DNA from: Alicyclobacillus sp. SO9
GTDB taxonomy: Bacteria > Bacillota > Bacilli > Alicyclobacillales > Alicyclobacillaceae
Assembly (NCBI RefSeq): GCF_016406125.1
Contig: NZ_CP066339.1
Coordinates: 4,154,001 to 4,218,000 of the forward strand
DNA length: 64,000 nt
Direction: 5' to 3'
In this document: positions 55,970 to 64,000 of the stretch, one piece after another
Position numbering within the stretch: position 1 is the stretch's first letter
How the letters are laid out: each line of letters starts with the position of its first letter
The notes under the pieces: generated by a model
The model's input: only the letters and a program-made list of their open reading frames with translations
Databases searched by the model: none
What the model was told of the DNA's origin: nothing
Program-made: the position numbers and the translations under genes

Positions 55970-57117
55970 TTTGACCCACCTCTTAAAATTGGTAATTCCA
56001 TGACGACCTTAGTCCCCTTGGGCAATGCGTTCATTACCTCGAGCGACCCATTCAGCAGTCCCAGCCGCTGTCTGGATACGGTTAATCCAAGTTTCCCGTT
56101 TTCAACCCACTCATACCACTGTGACTCGCCAATTCCAATTCCGTTGTCCACAACTTCGACTTTAAGCCTGTCTACACCGTAGGTCAGCGAAATATCTACT
56201 TGAGACGCCTGTGCGTGAGCAAGTGTGTTTTTTAACGTTTCCTGCACTGTCCGAAAGATAGTCATTTTTTCAGTCGGCCGAAGTACTGTTTCGACGCCAA
56301 TGAGGTGCACGTGAACCGTCACATCCGACCACTCGGCCCATTGCTGTGTATACCGCTTTAACGCAGGAATCAGCCCCAAGTCATCCAAAAGCGGTGGACG
56401 CAAGTCAAAGACAATTTGGCGAATGTTCGCAATGACGCTGTTCAAGCGTAGGCGAATGTCCTCTTTCAACTCTTCGTTGTCGTCAGCAACCGGTACTACT
56501 TGAACTCGCATGGCTGTCCCTGCCAGGCTCTGCATGGGCCCGTCGTGAAGACGTTGGGCAAGTACGCGGCGTTCGTCCTCCTGCATCTGCATAACCTGTA
56601 ACCCAACGAGCGACTCAGTCTGTGCTGTTTGTAAGGTGTTGGCCAAGCCCCCGAATTGTTCCGTCAAATAGTCTGTGACGTGCCCGAATTTTACCATCAG
56701 TGTTTCGGCTTCATGTGCGGAAATACGAAGAGATTTTAAGCGGCGGGCCAATTCATCCCGGCGCCTGCGCAACTGTGCTTCACGTTCGCGCCATTGTCCC
56801 AGTTCCATTTGGAGTGCCTGCGCTTTCTCATACGCATCTTTCATTTCGCCGTGTGTGTACTGATAAATCCCGCGGTTGACCTGGACCAGTTGCTCGCGTG
56901 CCCGCCGACTGTGGCGCTCGGTTTCCTCAACACGGTTGATGGCGTCTGTACATTCTTGTTTCACAGATTCATACTCCTGCTCAAGTTCCTGTACTTCCTG
57001 CCATGTTCGCGCGACAATCTTTTCAACCTGCTGCTCGCCGTCTTCAATTGCATTCAGGGTTTTTTCGATGGCTGCCTGCAATGCCGCAACATGATACGCC
57101 AAATTGCAACACGTCAC
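55966..57117 (-). CDS. degS: Sensor histidine kinase DegS
   Basis: The 383-residue cytoplasmic kinase has a long N-terminal coiled coil (about 12-150, rich in Q-E, R-R and E-A repeats), the HisKA_3 box E-R-R-V-L-A-Q-R-L-H-D-G-P-M-Q and a HATPase domain (V-V-D-N-G-I-G-I). The lack of membrane helices and the DegS_N-type coiled coil identify DegS, which phosphorylates DegU. The start (GTG 57117) has a poor ribosome binding site and could lie a few codons downstream. First gene of the operon. Confidence 0.92.
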   Translation of the reverse strand: MTCCNLAYHVAALQAAIEKTLNAIEDGEQQVEKIVARTWQEVQELEQEYESVKQECTDAINRVEETERHSRRAREQLVQVNRGIYQYTHGEMKDAYEKAQALQMELGQWREREAQLRRRRDELARRLKSLRISAHEAETLMVKFGHVTDYLTEQFGGLANTLQTAQTESLVGLQVMQMQEDERRVLAQRLHDGPMQSLAGTAMRVQVVPVADDNEELKEDIRLRLNSVIANIRQIVFDLRPPLLDDLGLIPALKRYTQQWAEWSDVTVHVHLIGVETVLRPTEKMTIFRTVQETLKNTLAHAQASQVDISLTYGVDRLKVEVVDNGIGIGESQWYEWVENGKLGLTVSRQRLGLLNGSLEVMNALPKGTKVVMELPILRGGSK

Positions 57118-57232
57118 TTTCTGTTATTGTCTAGTCCATAAATTTCTTGACAGACAGCAGAGATTCCTGCTGGACTTTTCTGGTATGTAAACAAATTGAA
57201 CCAAAGCATCAAACAAATGGGGTCGTACCAAT

Positions 57233-57269
57233 AAAAAAAGGGCGCGGACAGACTATGCTGACTCGCGCC
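57233..57269 (-). terminator. Terminator downstream of metK
   Basis: Stem GGCGCGAGTCAG/CTGTCCGCGCC with a short loop, then T7 on the minus strand. It lies about 145 bp after the metK stop and before degS, so it separates the two transcription units. Confidence 0.85.
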
Positions 57270-57413
57270 TAATGGGGTAAGGGTGATGTAAATAAGTTTC
57301 GGATGCCCCTCGGATATTTGTGGGGGTCTCAGCAAATTTTTTTGTGCTCATTCTGAGAAATAGTAGTTGGTTCAATATCACCCGCTGTGAGAATTCGCAC
57401 ATGTAAATAGATT

Positions 57414-58610
57414 TCACACCACACCAGCCTCAGATCGAAGCAGGTTTGCCTTATCTGTCTGTTCCCACGGTAAATTCAAATCTGGCCTGCCAAAATGTCC
57501 GTAGGCTGCCGTTTGCCTGTAGATGGGTTTACGCAATCCCAACTCTTTGATGATTCCGGCAGGACGCAAATCAAAATGCTTTCTAATGAGTTTCTCAATC
57601 AGGTCTTCATCCACAGTTGCAGTACCAAAGGTATCCACTGCAACAGACACAGGTTGTGCTACCCCAATAGCATAGGCCAATTGAACTTCACATTTTTTTG
57701 CAAGGCCTGCAGCTACCACGTTTTTCGCAACATAGCGGGCTGCATATGCAGCACTGCGATCGACTTTCGTGGGATCCTTACCTGAAAATGCCCCGCCTCC
57801 ATGCCGGGCATAGCCGCCGTAGGTGTCTACAATAATCTTTCGGCCCGTCAAACCTGCGTCACCTTGAGGACCCCCAATGACAAAACGTCCTGTGGGATTT
57901 ATAAAATACTTGGTTTTCTCATCGAGCAGTTCCGCCGGAATCACTGTTTCAATGACGAACTTCTGTATGTCGTGCGCTATTGTGTCCAATCCCGTGTGCT
58001 CGTCATGTTGAGTTGAAACCACAACCGCATCAACCCGCACCGGGATTTCTCCATCGTATTCGACTGTGACCTGTGTTTTACCGTCAGGGCGCAGGTAGGG
58101 CAGCGTCCCATTTTTTCTGACTTCCGCTAACTTCCGAGACAACCTGTGTGCGAGACTGACAGGTAGTGGCATTAGTTCGTCCGTCTCGTCGCATGCAAAA
58201 CCAAACATCAGGCCTTGGTCGCCAGCACCGATTTCCTCAATCAGTGCGTCTGCAACGTCAGGCGATCTCGCCTCCAATGCACGGTCAACACCCATGGCAA
58301 TGTCGGGAGACTGCTCATCTATCGACGTCATGACTGCGCACGTTTCAGAGTCAAAGCCATACTTTGCCCGAGTATAACCGATTTCCGCTAGAGTTTTGCG
58401 GACAATTTTCGGGATATCCACATAACAGGTAGTCGTAATCTCTCCTGCAACGAGCACCAAACCCGTAGTAACGGTGGTCTCGCACGCCACTCTCGCGCTT
58501 TCGTCATGCGTTAGAATTTCATCCAAAACAGCGTCTGAAATTTGGTCGCAAATTTTATCAGGATGACCCTCTGTCACTGATTCAGACGTAAACAATCTGC
58601 GTTTGGCCAT
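57414..58610 (-). CDS. metK: S-adenosylmethionine synthetase
   Basis: The 398-residue protein has the N-terminal ATP motif [13 protein letters not shown] and the loop G-A-G-D-Q-G. The P-loop-like [16 protein letters not shown] is also present. It makes SAM from methionine and ATP and works as a tetramer. Normal length. A promoter-like TTGACG-17-TAACAT lies upstream, with a leader of about 40 nt, so there is no room for a SAM riboswitch. Confidence 0.97.
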   Translation of the reverse strand: MAKRRLFTSESVTEGHPDKICDQISDAVLDEILTHDESARVACETTVTTGLVLVAGEITTTCYVDIPKIVRKTLAEIGYTRAKYGFDSETCAVMTSIDEQSPDIAMGVDRALEARSPDVADALIEEIGAGDQGLMFGFACDETDELMPLPVSLAHRLSRKLAEVRKNGTLPYLRPDGKTQVTVEYDGEIPVRVDAVVVSTQHDEHTGLDTIAHDIQKFVIETVIPAELLDEKTKYFINPTGRFVIGGPQGDAGLTGRKIIVDTYGGYARHGGGAFSGKDPTKVDRSAAYAARYVAKNVVAAGLAKKCEVQLAYAIGVAQPVSVAVDTFGTATVDEDLIEKLIRKHFDLRPAGIIKELGLRKPIYRQTAAYGHFGRPDLNLPWEQTDKANLLRSEAGVV

Positions 58611-58655
58611 TCGGTTCCCCCTCCTTCTATGTACTGCGGGGTGAAAAACATACCT

Positions 58656-58684
58656 ATGTTAAACTATTCATTTCTACCCGTCAA
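58656..58684 (-). promoter_or_regulatory. Candidate metK promoter
   Basis: On the minus strand TTGACG, 17 nt, TAACAT, with a transcription start expected near 58649. The short leader rules out a large riboswitch. Confidence 0.65.
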
Positions 58685-58701
58685 ACAACATTTCAACATA
58701 A

Positions 58702-58735
58702 AGCATAAGGCGAAGCGTATGCTTCGCCTTATGCT
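58702..58735 (-). terminator. Terminator of the spore protein gene
   Basis: Fifteen-bp perfect stem AGCATAAGGCGAAGC/GCTTCGCCTTATGCT with a 4-nt loop, then TTTAT on the minus strand. Confidence 0.8.
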
Positions 58736-58780
58736 ATCAACAAATTCTTCAAAATTCAATTTTATTCATGTGAATGCTTT

Positions 58781-58999
58781 TTACTGTTGCTGTCCCGATG
58801 TACCGGAAAGAGACTGTTCTGCGTAGGCAACTAGTCGCTTTGTAATTTCGCCGCCCACTTTACCAGTATCGCGGGTGGCTAACTCTCCCCAGTAGTCTTC
58901 GCTGCCTTGATAAACAGGAAGCCCCAACTCCGACGCGATTTCGTACTTCATGTTGTCGAGTGCCTTATGAACACCAGAAACAATGTGACGCTTGCTCAT
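58781..58999 (-). CDS. Alpha/beta-type small acid-soluble spore protein
   Basis: The 72-residue protein has the protease (GPR) cleavage site K-Y-E-I-A-S-E-L-G and the DNA-binding consensus D-Y-W-G-E-L-A-T-R-D-T-G-K-V-G-G-E-I-T-K-R. These proteins coat spore DNA and protect it from UV and heat, and are degraded at germination. It shows that the host forms endospores. GGGAGGTG precedes the ATG; a strong terminator follows. Sporulation-specific sigma-G control is expected from the family. Confidence 0.93.
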   Translation of the reverse strand: MSKRHIVSGVHKALDNMKYEIASELGLPVYQGSEDYWGELATRDTGKVGGEITKRLVAYAEQSLSGTSGQQQ

Positions 59000-59101
59000 A
59001 TTGCTGCACCTCCCAGAAAACTTTGTCGGTGCACCGACATTTCTTAGCGTGTCCAGCCGACTTTTCGATACCCTGGGAGATGTTTGGCACAGTTGCTTGT
59101 T

Positions 59102-59875
59102 TTAGCTCCGTTTAGTCACTACTTTCCATGCGAACCTTGGCAACGCCAGTTGTCTCTTCCAGCGAGACGGTTCCCTTACCAGACGATAAAACCATTCTAA
59201 ATGAACCCGTTGTACAACTTTAGGAGCACGTTGTACCACTCCGCTCCAAACATCGATGCTTCCTCCAACTCCGATTCCAACGCAAGGCGGAAGCCCTGCC
59301 AGGGATTCAAAAATGAGCTTTTCTTGCCGTGGTTGCCCTAAGCCGACAAACCAAACATCTGGCTGGAAGGCTTCGATTTCTTGTTTCACTTGTGACCATT
59401 CATGATTTTCAAAATAGCCGTCTCTTCCTGCAAATATGACCGATGGATAGGCCGTACGAAAGCTGTCAAGGCAATGTGCCAAGGAATCGCCTCGAGCTCC
59501 GAGGATATACACCCGAAGTGGAATGTTCCGAGTCTGAGCTGTTTGCAGAAGAGCCTCGCCTAACTCCACACCCGTAACCCGCTCCAACTTCGCATTACCG
59601 ATTCTCTTGGCAGCCCAAAGTACGCCGATACCGTCTGGCGTTACGAGATCGGCGACAAAAGCCATTTTCTTCAGTTGTTTGTCACGTTCAGCGTGCATCA
59701 CAAACTCGGGTCCGGCAGTGATGACCATACGTCTGCTTTTTTCCGATACCCAGTGCAAAATCTGTTCGACTGCAGTTGTCAAGTTTACTTTATTGAATCG
59801 AATTCCTAAAACTTCGATGGAATGATGAGCTCTGTATTGAACATTTCCACGCTGCACGAATGCATCCCTCTTCAC
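59102..59875 (-). CDS. WecG/TagA/CpsF-family glycosyltransferase
   Basis: The 257-residue protein (GT26) has the conserved blocks A-G-P-E-F-V-M-H-A, D-L-V-T-P-D-G-I-G-V, R-V-T-G-V-E-L and V-G-L-G-Q-P-R-Q-E. TagA, its Bacillus relative, adds ManNAc to lipid-linked GlcNAc in wall teichoic acid synthesis; others make enterobacterial common antigen or capsule. It is a peripheral membrane enzyme. The GTG at 59875 lacks an obvious ribosome binding site. No tag gene neighbours are present, so the product is uncertain. Confidence 0.88.
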   Translation of the reverse strand: MKRDAFVQRGNVQYRAHHSIEVLGIRFNKVNLTTAVEQILHWVSEKSRRMVITAGPEFVMHAERDKQLKKMAFVADLVTPDGIGVLWAAKRIGNAKLERVTGVELGEALLQTAQTRNIPLRVYILGARGDSLAHCLDSFRTAYPSVIFAGRDGYFENHEWSQVKQEIEAFQPDVWFVGLGQPRQEKLIFESLAGLPPCVGIGVGGSIDVWSGVVQRAPKVVQRVHLEWFYRLVREPSRWKRQLALPRFAWKVVTKRS

Positions 59876-59898
59876 GTCCGAAACCTGGCCGCAGCCTC

Positions 59899-61413
59899 CT
59901 ATTGCGACGTCTGCAGCAGGGTCAGCACAGGATTTGTTTGACTCCGTTCACGGATTACCTCTAATTGTACTCCAAACAAGCTGGGTTTGCTGATATAAGC
60001 GGTTTTTCCGTTTACCAACGTGATCCAGCTGTCTGCAAATCCGTAGAGCCCATTATGGTAGTCCAATGCAAATCCCGAGTCCTCCACTTTTTTGCCCTGA
60101 TACGTAAACGGGTTTTGGGGGTCCAGATTGAGGTATACTGTGTGCTTGTCACTCGGCCTCGAATCATATGTGTGTTGAACGGCACCTGAGTAACCCAGAA
60201 CTGTTCCATTCGGCAGTACAGTGAGCTTCTGCATCCCTGCATGAAGAGCAATTCCGTCCCAATTGTGAGTCCCATGGGGCAAGATTCGCAGTGAGCCCTT
60301 GTACCCGGCGGGAACTTTCAGGGTAATCGTTACACCCTTGTCAGATTCTGCAGCTGCCGTTCGTAAAAGTCGTGTAAGTTCGGTATTCACGTTCGACTGT
60401 GATGTGTTAAAAGCTCGTGAAAAGGCACTATTCGCTGGTTGTCCGCTGTGAATAAACCGAAGGAATTTTTGAAATGGGCTTGTACCGTCCTTTTGCAGCA
60501 ACATGTTTACTGCCAGCCAGTCCTGCAACTCCAGGTCATACGGAGCTTTGCCTTGAATGACTTTAAGCTCATCACCAGTCAAAGGACGAAGGGAACCGCT
60601 TATAACGGCAGCAATCACATTTTCAGCCATACGTTTTGCGTAGCCGCTATACACCAAGTTGGGCTCTGTTTTCGTTTGCAGAAGCATCCCCATGTGAACT
60701 GCCATCCCCTCATTGAGCCAACTTGGCAGTGCACCCCCATTCTCATTCAGAAACACGTGCGTTAATTCGTGGGTCAAAGTGTTCACCAGTTCTGGTGTTG
60801 TTTTGTTTTGGTACAAGGGAATAATGACCGTTGACCCATCGGTAAACCCTCCAGTGTCCAAACTCAATTTGGACGTTTCCGCTTTCGTAACTCCAACTGC
60901 TTGAAGGGCTTGTTGGTAATCGGAAGAAGTCGTAACTAAATCAATGGTCGCCCTTGACCGAAGACTTATCCCAAGAAACGAAGCGATTTGTGCGGCAATG
61001 TCATATTGTTTTAACAAGTTCTGTGTATGAACGACTTGTGAACTTGGTACATTACTATTGAAGGCTTTCACACGAATCAGTTTTGACAACGAAGCCTGGG
61101 ATTCCGGACCGAGTGCAGGTTGGGACACTGCGTTGTTTCTTGCCGTGTTGTTATTTTGGCTGTGAGCGCCCGGTGTCCGCTGTCCGTTCTGCTGCGCAAG
61201 CGCTGGAACCTTCTGATGCACTGACTGCGTGCTTGGCGGACTATGTAATCCTGAAAATCCAGACAGCAAGGACACATGTCGCAAGGGTGCAAGCCAGTGG
61301 CGCACGCGCGCTGGAGATCGCTGGTATTCAATGGCGAGAATCGAAGCAAGGGTAAGGGACAGCGCAAAAACAGAAATGGACAAGTGAAACAACTGTTCAC
61401 CACGGCGTGACAC
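59899..61413 (-). CDS. Membrane-anchored or secreted HExxH zinc metallopeptidase (peptidase MA-like)
   Basis: About 504 residues with an N-terminal hydrophobic segment (about 10-35, signal anchor) and a Pro/Gln/Asn-rich linker. The zinc motif H-E-L-T-H with the downstream Glu of S-W-L-N-E-G-M-A is the pattern of gluzincin 'peptidase MA' proteins. The C-terminal 180 residues are beta-rich (T-I-T-L-K-V-P-A-G-Y-K-G-S-L-R-I). It would act outside the membrane; the substrate is unknown. I chose the GTG at 61413 for the perfect AGGAGG upstream; the frame continues 12 codons further. Confidence 0.78.
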   Translation of the reverse strand: MSRRGEQLFHLSISVFALSLTLASILAIEYQRSPARVRHWLAPLRHVSLLSGFSGLHSPPSTQSVHQKVPALAQQNGQRTPGAHSQNNNTARNNAVSQPALGPESQASLSKLIRVKAFNSNVPSSQVVHTQNLLKQYDIAAQIASFLGISLRSRATIDLVTTSSDYQQALQAVGVTKAETSKLSLDTGGFTDGSTVIIPLYQNKTTPELVNTLTHELTHVFLNENGGALPSWLNEGMAVHMGMLLQTKTEPNLVYSGYAKRMAENVIAAVISGSLRPLTGDELKVIQGKAPYDLELQDWLAVNMLLQKDGTSPFQKFLRFIHSGQPANSAFSRAFNTSQSNVNTELTRLLRTAAAESDKGVTITLKVPAGYKGSLRILPHGTHNWDGIALHAGMQKLTVLPNGTVLGYSGAVQHTYDSRPSDKHTVYLNLDPQNPFTYQGKKVEDSGFALDYHNGLYGFADSWITLVNGKTAYISKPSLFGVQLEVIRERSQTNPVLTLLQTSQ

Positions 61414-61507
61414 TACACTTCCTCCTTTTCCCTTGGAGACAGTTCCCATTGGATATCATCAGTCTGCCCACTTGTCTTCGGCGTCAAAACACCGAATTTC
61501 GGCAATA

Positions 61508-61537
61508 TTGCTTTTGCCATTCGGTTCGTGCTATGAT
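61508..61537 (+). promoter_or_regulatory. Candidate promoter of the cold-shock gene
   Basis: TTGCTT, 18 nt, TATGAT, giving a 5' UTR of about 90 nt. The UTR contains several GTAC-type stems (GTACTGCGAAAGTAC), as expected for a thermosensing csp leader. Confidence 0.5.
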
Positions 61538-61632
61538 AGGCTTGCAACGCAAATTCATTTGAGTACAGGTACTGCGAAAGTACGGAACAGGTACTTGGCT
61601 GGAGTACATGGTACTAAGTAGGAGGCAATACA

Positions 61633-61830
61633 GTGCAAGGAACAGTTAAATGGTTTAACGCAGAAAAGGGTTATGGATTTATTCAGGTGGAAGGCGCTAA
61701 CGACGTTTTCGTCCATTACACAGCCATTACCGGTGAAGGTTTCCGTACCTTGGAAGAAGGCCAGAGTGTTGAATTCGATATTGTCGAAGGTCAACGTGGC
61801 CCGCAGGCCGCTAACGTAGTAAAATTGTAA
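61633..61830 (+). CDS. Cold-shock protein (CspA family)
   Basis: The 65-residue OB-fold protein has both RNA-binding motifs, K-G-Y-G-F-I (RNP1) and V-F-V-H-Y (RNP2). It binds single-stranded RNA and keeps mRNAs translatable after cold shock. The start is GTG at 61633 behind AGGAGG. The usual second His/Phe of RNP2 (V-F-V-H-F) is Tyr here. A terminator follows. Confidence 0.95.
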   Translation: MQGTVKWFNAEKGYGFIQVEGANDVFVHYTAITGEGFRTLEEGQSVEFDIVEGQRGPQAANVVKL

Positions 61831-61850
61831 TCTTAATAAATAAAACGGCC

Positions 61851-61880
61851 GACGCCCCGCTTTCGCGGGGCGTCTTAATT
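61851..61880 (+). terminator. Terminator of the cold-shock gene
   Basis: Ten-bp GC-rich stem GACGCCCCGC/GCGGGGCGTC with loop TTTC, then TTAATT. Confidence 0.85.
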
Positions 61881-61929
61881 ATGCATGGAGTATTTTAATG
61901 GACAATGTGACAGCCCTGTTGCTGCTTCG

Positions 61930-63129
61930 TTAGGATACTGGAGCTGTCGCAGATGTGTTTTGACGACGGTCCAACGACTTATTAAAAGCAATTGTCACTG
62001 CGTTGATAAGCAAAATGGACATGGTCACATAAAAGACTGCACGAATATTAAACGCAGCAGCAACGCTGCTACCCAAAATTGGGCCCAGCAAGTTTCCTAA
62101 GAACAAGGAACTGCTGTTAAAACCGAAGGCAGTAGCCTGAATTTCCTTTGGTGCCAATTTCTTTACCAAGACATTTAGCGATGGAATCATCCCGCCGACA
62201 AACAATCCGAGGAAGAACCGCCCCACAAGCAGGACAGTAATCCCCCCTGCCAAAGCCTGCGGAATATAGGCCATCGCTGCCATAACTAGGGCTAACATCA
62301 GAATCTTCCGCTGACCGATGTTATCTCCCAAACGGCCAAGTAAAGGCGAACCAATCATATTTGCAATACCTGTGATGGCTACCACGAACCCAGCAACCAG
62401 CGCTAAATGAGGCCCAGTATACAGTGTTTTTGCATAAAGCGTAACAATCGGTTCAATACTCATCATCCCGAGCTGTGTCACTACTGATGCAAGAAATACG
62501 GGCCACAGAGGAACCAGTGACTTCCAGGCCACTTTGCGCTGGTCTTTCACTTTCGCCACTCTCACGCGCTCTTCCTTTACAAACACTGCTACAATCAAAC
62601 TAGCTAAAATCAGGAGAGCTCCTGTTAAGTAGAAGACATGGGAATAACCAATTGCCTCCGCTAAAGCCCCGCCAGCCAAAGGTCCAATTAGATTCCCCGC
62701 AACGGTACCTGTCTGTAATATACCTAGCGCTCGTCCGGAGTGTTCGTCCGGCGTCACGGAAGCTTGCAGAGAAACGGCCATAGAGATAAATCCAGAAAAA
62801 ATACCGTTGATCAACCTCAACACCAACAGTTCCCAAGGTGCTCCAACTAAGCCCATGAGGATTGTCATTACGCCCATGCCAATACCCGCTCGTAACAGCA
62901 TGATTTTACGACCGTGCCGGTCTGCAATAACGCCCCACAGCGGTTGAAATAAAAAAGACGTCACAAACTGCGCTGAAAAAACCCAACCAGACCACCGTTC
63001 TACGGTTGCCATGTTGTGAACTCCAAGTTGTTCAATATATAAGGGTAAAAACGGAATAATAAGGCTCATTCCAGAAACAACAATGAAATTAGCAAATACC
63101 AGTATGACGAGGGTTCGTTTCCACTGCAT
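61930..63129 (-). CDS. MFS transporter, multidrug efflux type
   Basis: The 399-residue protein has twelve membrane helices, the MFS motif A between helices 2 and 3 (G-V-I-A-D-R-H-G-R-K) and the R-L-I-N-G-I-F motif of drug/H+ antiporters. A second, weaker copy, G-R-L-G-D-N-I-G-Q-R-K, marks the start of the second half. Family resemblance is to proton-driven efflux pumps such as MdtG. ATG 63129 has a modest ribosome binding site. The transported compound is unknown. Confidence 0.92.
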   Translation of the reverse strand: MQWKRTLVILVFANFIVVSGMSLIIPFLPLYIEQLGVHNMATVERWSGWVFSAQFVTSFLFQPLWGVIADRHGRKIMLLRAGIGMGVMTILMGLVGAPWELLVLRLINGIFSGFISMAVSLQASVTPDEHSGRALGILQTGTVAGNLIGPLAGGALAEAIGYSHVFYLTGALLILASLIVAVFVKEERVRVAKVKDQRKVAWKSLVPLWPVFLASVVTQLGMMSIEPIVTLYAKTLYTGPHLALVAGFVVAITGIANMIGSPLLGRLGDNIGQRKILMLALVMAAMAYIPQALAGGITVLLVGRFFLGLFVGGMIPSLNVLVKKLAPKEIQATAFGFNSSSLFLGNLLGPILGSSVAAAFNIRAVFYVTMSILLINAVTIAFNKSLDRRQNTSATAPVS

Positions 63130-63253
63130 ACCGCAACCTCTCTTCCACTCTCTCTAGTCTTCGTCTTGATTGGATATCTACGGTAGAAAAGCTTCGGGTA
63201 CCTAAATAATTGTACCGACATACAGTGTAGAGCACCTTGCGACAAAATTCAAA

Positions 63254-63276
63254 GGGCCAGCTTTCCAGCCGGCCCC
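63254..63276 (-). terminator. Terminator of the S53 peptidase gene
   Basis: Imperfect stem GGGCCGGCT/AGCTGGCCC followed by TTTGAATTTT on the minus strand, about 110 bp after the stop. Confidence 0.65.
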
Positions 63277-63386
63277 GAATTTTCTTTAGAAATGAAGTTA
63301 TTTGTGTCTGAATAGCGGTCCCGCAGTAGCGTCAGGCCGTAGGCTTTACAAGCCTGTTCGAGACAGCACAGGTTGGCAGTTGCTGA

Positions 63387-64000
63387 TTATCGGCCGTAAC
63401 CGTAGAAGCGGCCCCACTCTCCCCATTGTCCCTGCTTAAAGTCTTTCGCCAGTTTCGCCACGTTTGGAACACCCAGCCCTGTAGCCTGGTTATAGACGGT
63501 GCCAGGCTGGCCTGTATAGAAAATGTTGTCGTTGCTGGTTCCCTGTGCATTCAGCGGTGTAAACGGCGAGTTTTTCCGTACAGCAAAGCGATAAATTTGC
63601 GGATTCCAGAAGCCAACTCTGGTATGGTCCGCTGAATTAATAACAGCAGTTAATCCGTTCAACTGCGGTGAAACTACGCTGGTTCCGCCATACTGCACCC
63701 ACCCAGGGGTTTGATTGGGAACACCTTTGCTATTCTGCTGGCTGAGATACACGCCATAACCGGTTTCTGGGTCTGCATCCAAGGATACATCGGGCATGTT
63801 GCGTCCGCTGCCGACTCCGGTAACCACTTTCGGATTGGGGTTGCTGGTAATAGAGCTGGCATTGCTGTTTGGAATCCAGTTTGTCACCCCCGCATACGTG
63901 TTGACACCGGGGACACCCTTCTGATAGCTCGGTGTTTTAAAGATAGTACTGAATCCGCCGCCGTCGCCTACAAGGTAATCAGCAGCCCAATTTGATACTG
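63387..64000 (-). CDS. S53 peptidase (sedolisin/kumamolisin-like), 3' part only
   Basis: About 205 codons remain; the gene runs off the right edge. It holds D-G-G-G-F-S-T-I-F (substrate-binding strand), R-N-M-P-D-V-S-L-D-A-D-P-E-T-G-Y (near the calcium site) and Y-G-G-T-S-V-V-S-P-Q, whose Ser matches the catalytic S-G-T-S-x-x-x-P of sedolisins. The end has G-L-G-V-P-N and W-G-E-W-G. These are acid-stable, usually secreted endopeptidases; kumamolisin comes from Alicyclobacillus-type bacteria, which supports the taxonomic guess. The prodomain and the Glu/Asp catalytic residues lie outside the window. Confidence 0.88.
   Translation of the reverse strand, partial: VSNWAADYLVGDGGGFSTIFKTPSYQKGVPGVNTYAGVTNWIPNSNASSITSNPNPKVVTGVGSGRNMPDVSLDADPETGYGVYLSQQNSKGVPNQTPGWVQYGGTSVVSPQLNGLTAVINSADHTRVGFWNPQIYRFAVRKNSPFTPLNAQGTSNDNIFYTGQPGTVYNQATGLGVPNVAKLAKDFKQGQWGEWGRFYGYGR

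Noticed and set aside
58611-58780. SAM riboswitch in front of metK
   Set aside because: The region is about 90 bp up to the next terminator, with a promoter in it; no SAM-I core helices can be drawn.

Overview
The window looks like a chromosome segment of a motile, endospore-forming Bacillota, most likely of the Alicyclobacillaceae. The clues are an alpha/beta-type small acid-soluble spore protein, long-form HPF, DegS/DegU and WalK-like signalling, strong AGGAGG ribosome binding sites, a kumamolisin-like S53 peptidase at the right edge, and the Bacillus-like order prfB-secA-hpf-(flagellar late genes)-yvyF-comF-degV-degU-degS. The genus is an inference from gene content; no database comparison was made.

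Layout. (1) 0.4-5.1 kb: accessory genes (PLD-like nuclease, small membrane protein, lipoprotein, MazG-like remnant, secreted GH26-like glycosidase). (2) 5.2-19.5 kb: a decayed prophage or integrative-element region. It has integrase 3' remnants at both ends, a DnaD-type replication gene with two in-frame stops, a J-domain remnant, an IS110-family element, a broken and an intact XRE repressor, a group I intron core, an ImmA protease next to a twice-frameshifted S24/LexA-like gene, and an unrecognised three-gene operon (15.5-17.8 kb). A 33-48 nt gene-end sequence recurs four times in front of successive genes. (3) 19.6-20.5 kb: a tRNA-Gly/tRNA-Ile transcription unit. Between its two tRNAs lie five tandem 133-135 bp repeats, each starting with the last 20 nt of tRNA-Gly and carrying a hairpin with a UNCG tetraloop. 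The architecture resembles the E. coli tyrT/rtT repeats. (4) 20.5-25.1 kb: housekeeping and accessory enzymes (LOG protein, alpha/beta hydrolase, HAD phosphatase, HEAT-repeat protein, acyl-CoA dehydrogenase-like flavoprotein), with two blocks of short intergenic repeats. (5) 25.9-31.3 kb: a 16S-23S-5S rRNA operon on the minus strand, without spacer tRNAs and with a clear promoter. (6) 32-54 kb: prfB (programmed frameshift), secA, hpf, two glycosyltransferase-TPR proteins, the filament and hook-associated flagellar genes, flgM, a short sigma factor, yvyF, comF, degV and a two-component system. (7) 54-64 kb: degSU, metK, a spore protein, a WecG/TagA glycosyltransferase, a zinc peptidase, a cold-shock protein, an MFS exporter and the 3' part of an S53 peptidase.

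How the parts work together. The flagellar block encodes hook-filament junction proteins, cap, flagellin, chaperones, the anti-sigma factor and probably the flagellin glycosylation enzymes. DegS/DegU and the ComF/DegV neighbourhood tie motility, competence and exoenzyme regulation together as in Bacillus. The 5-19 kb region is genomic debris around a tRNA integration site and holds most of the unexplained sequence. The strongest candidates for something undescribed are the tRNA-Gly 3'-end repeat array (19697-20368), the group I intron core (about 11085-11347), the repeated gene-tail sequence (12.2-15.2 kb) and the three-gene operon at 15548-17819.
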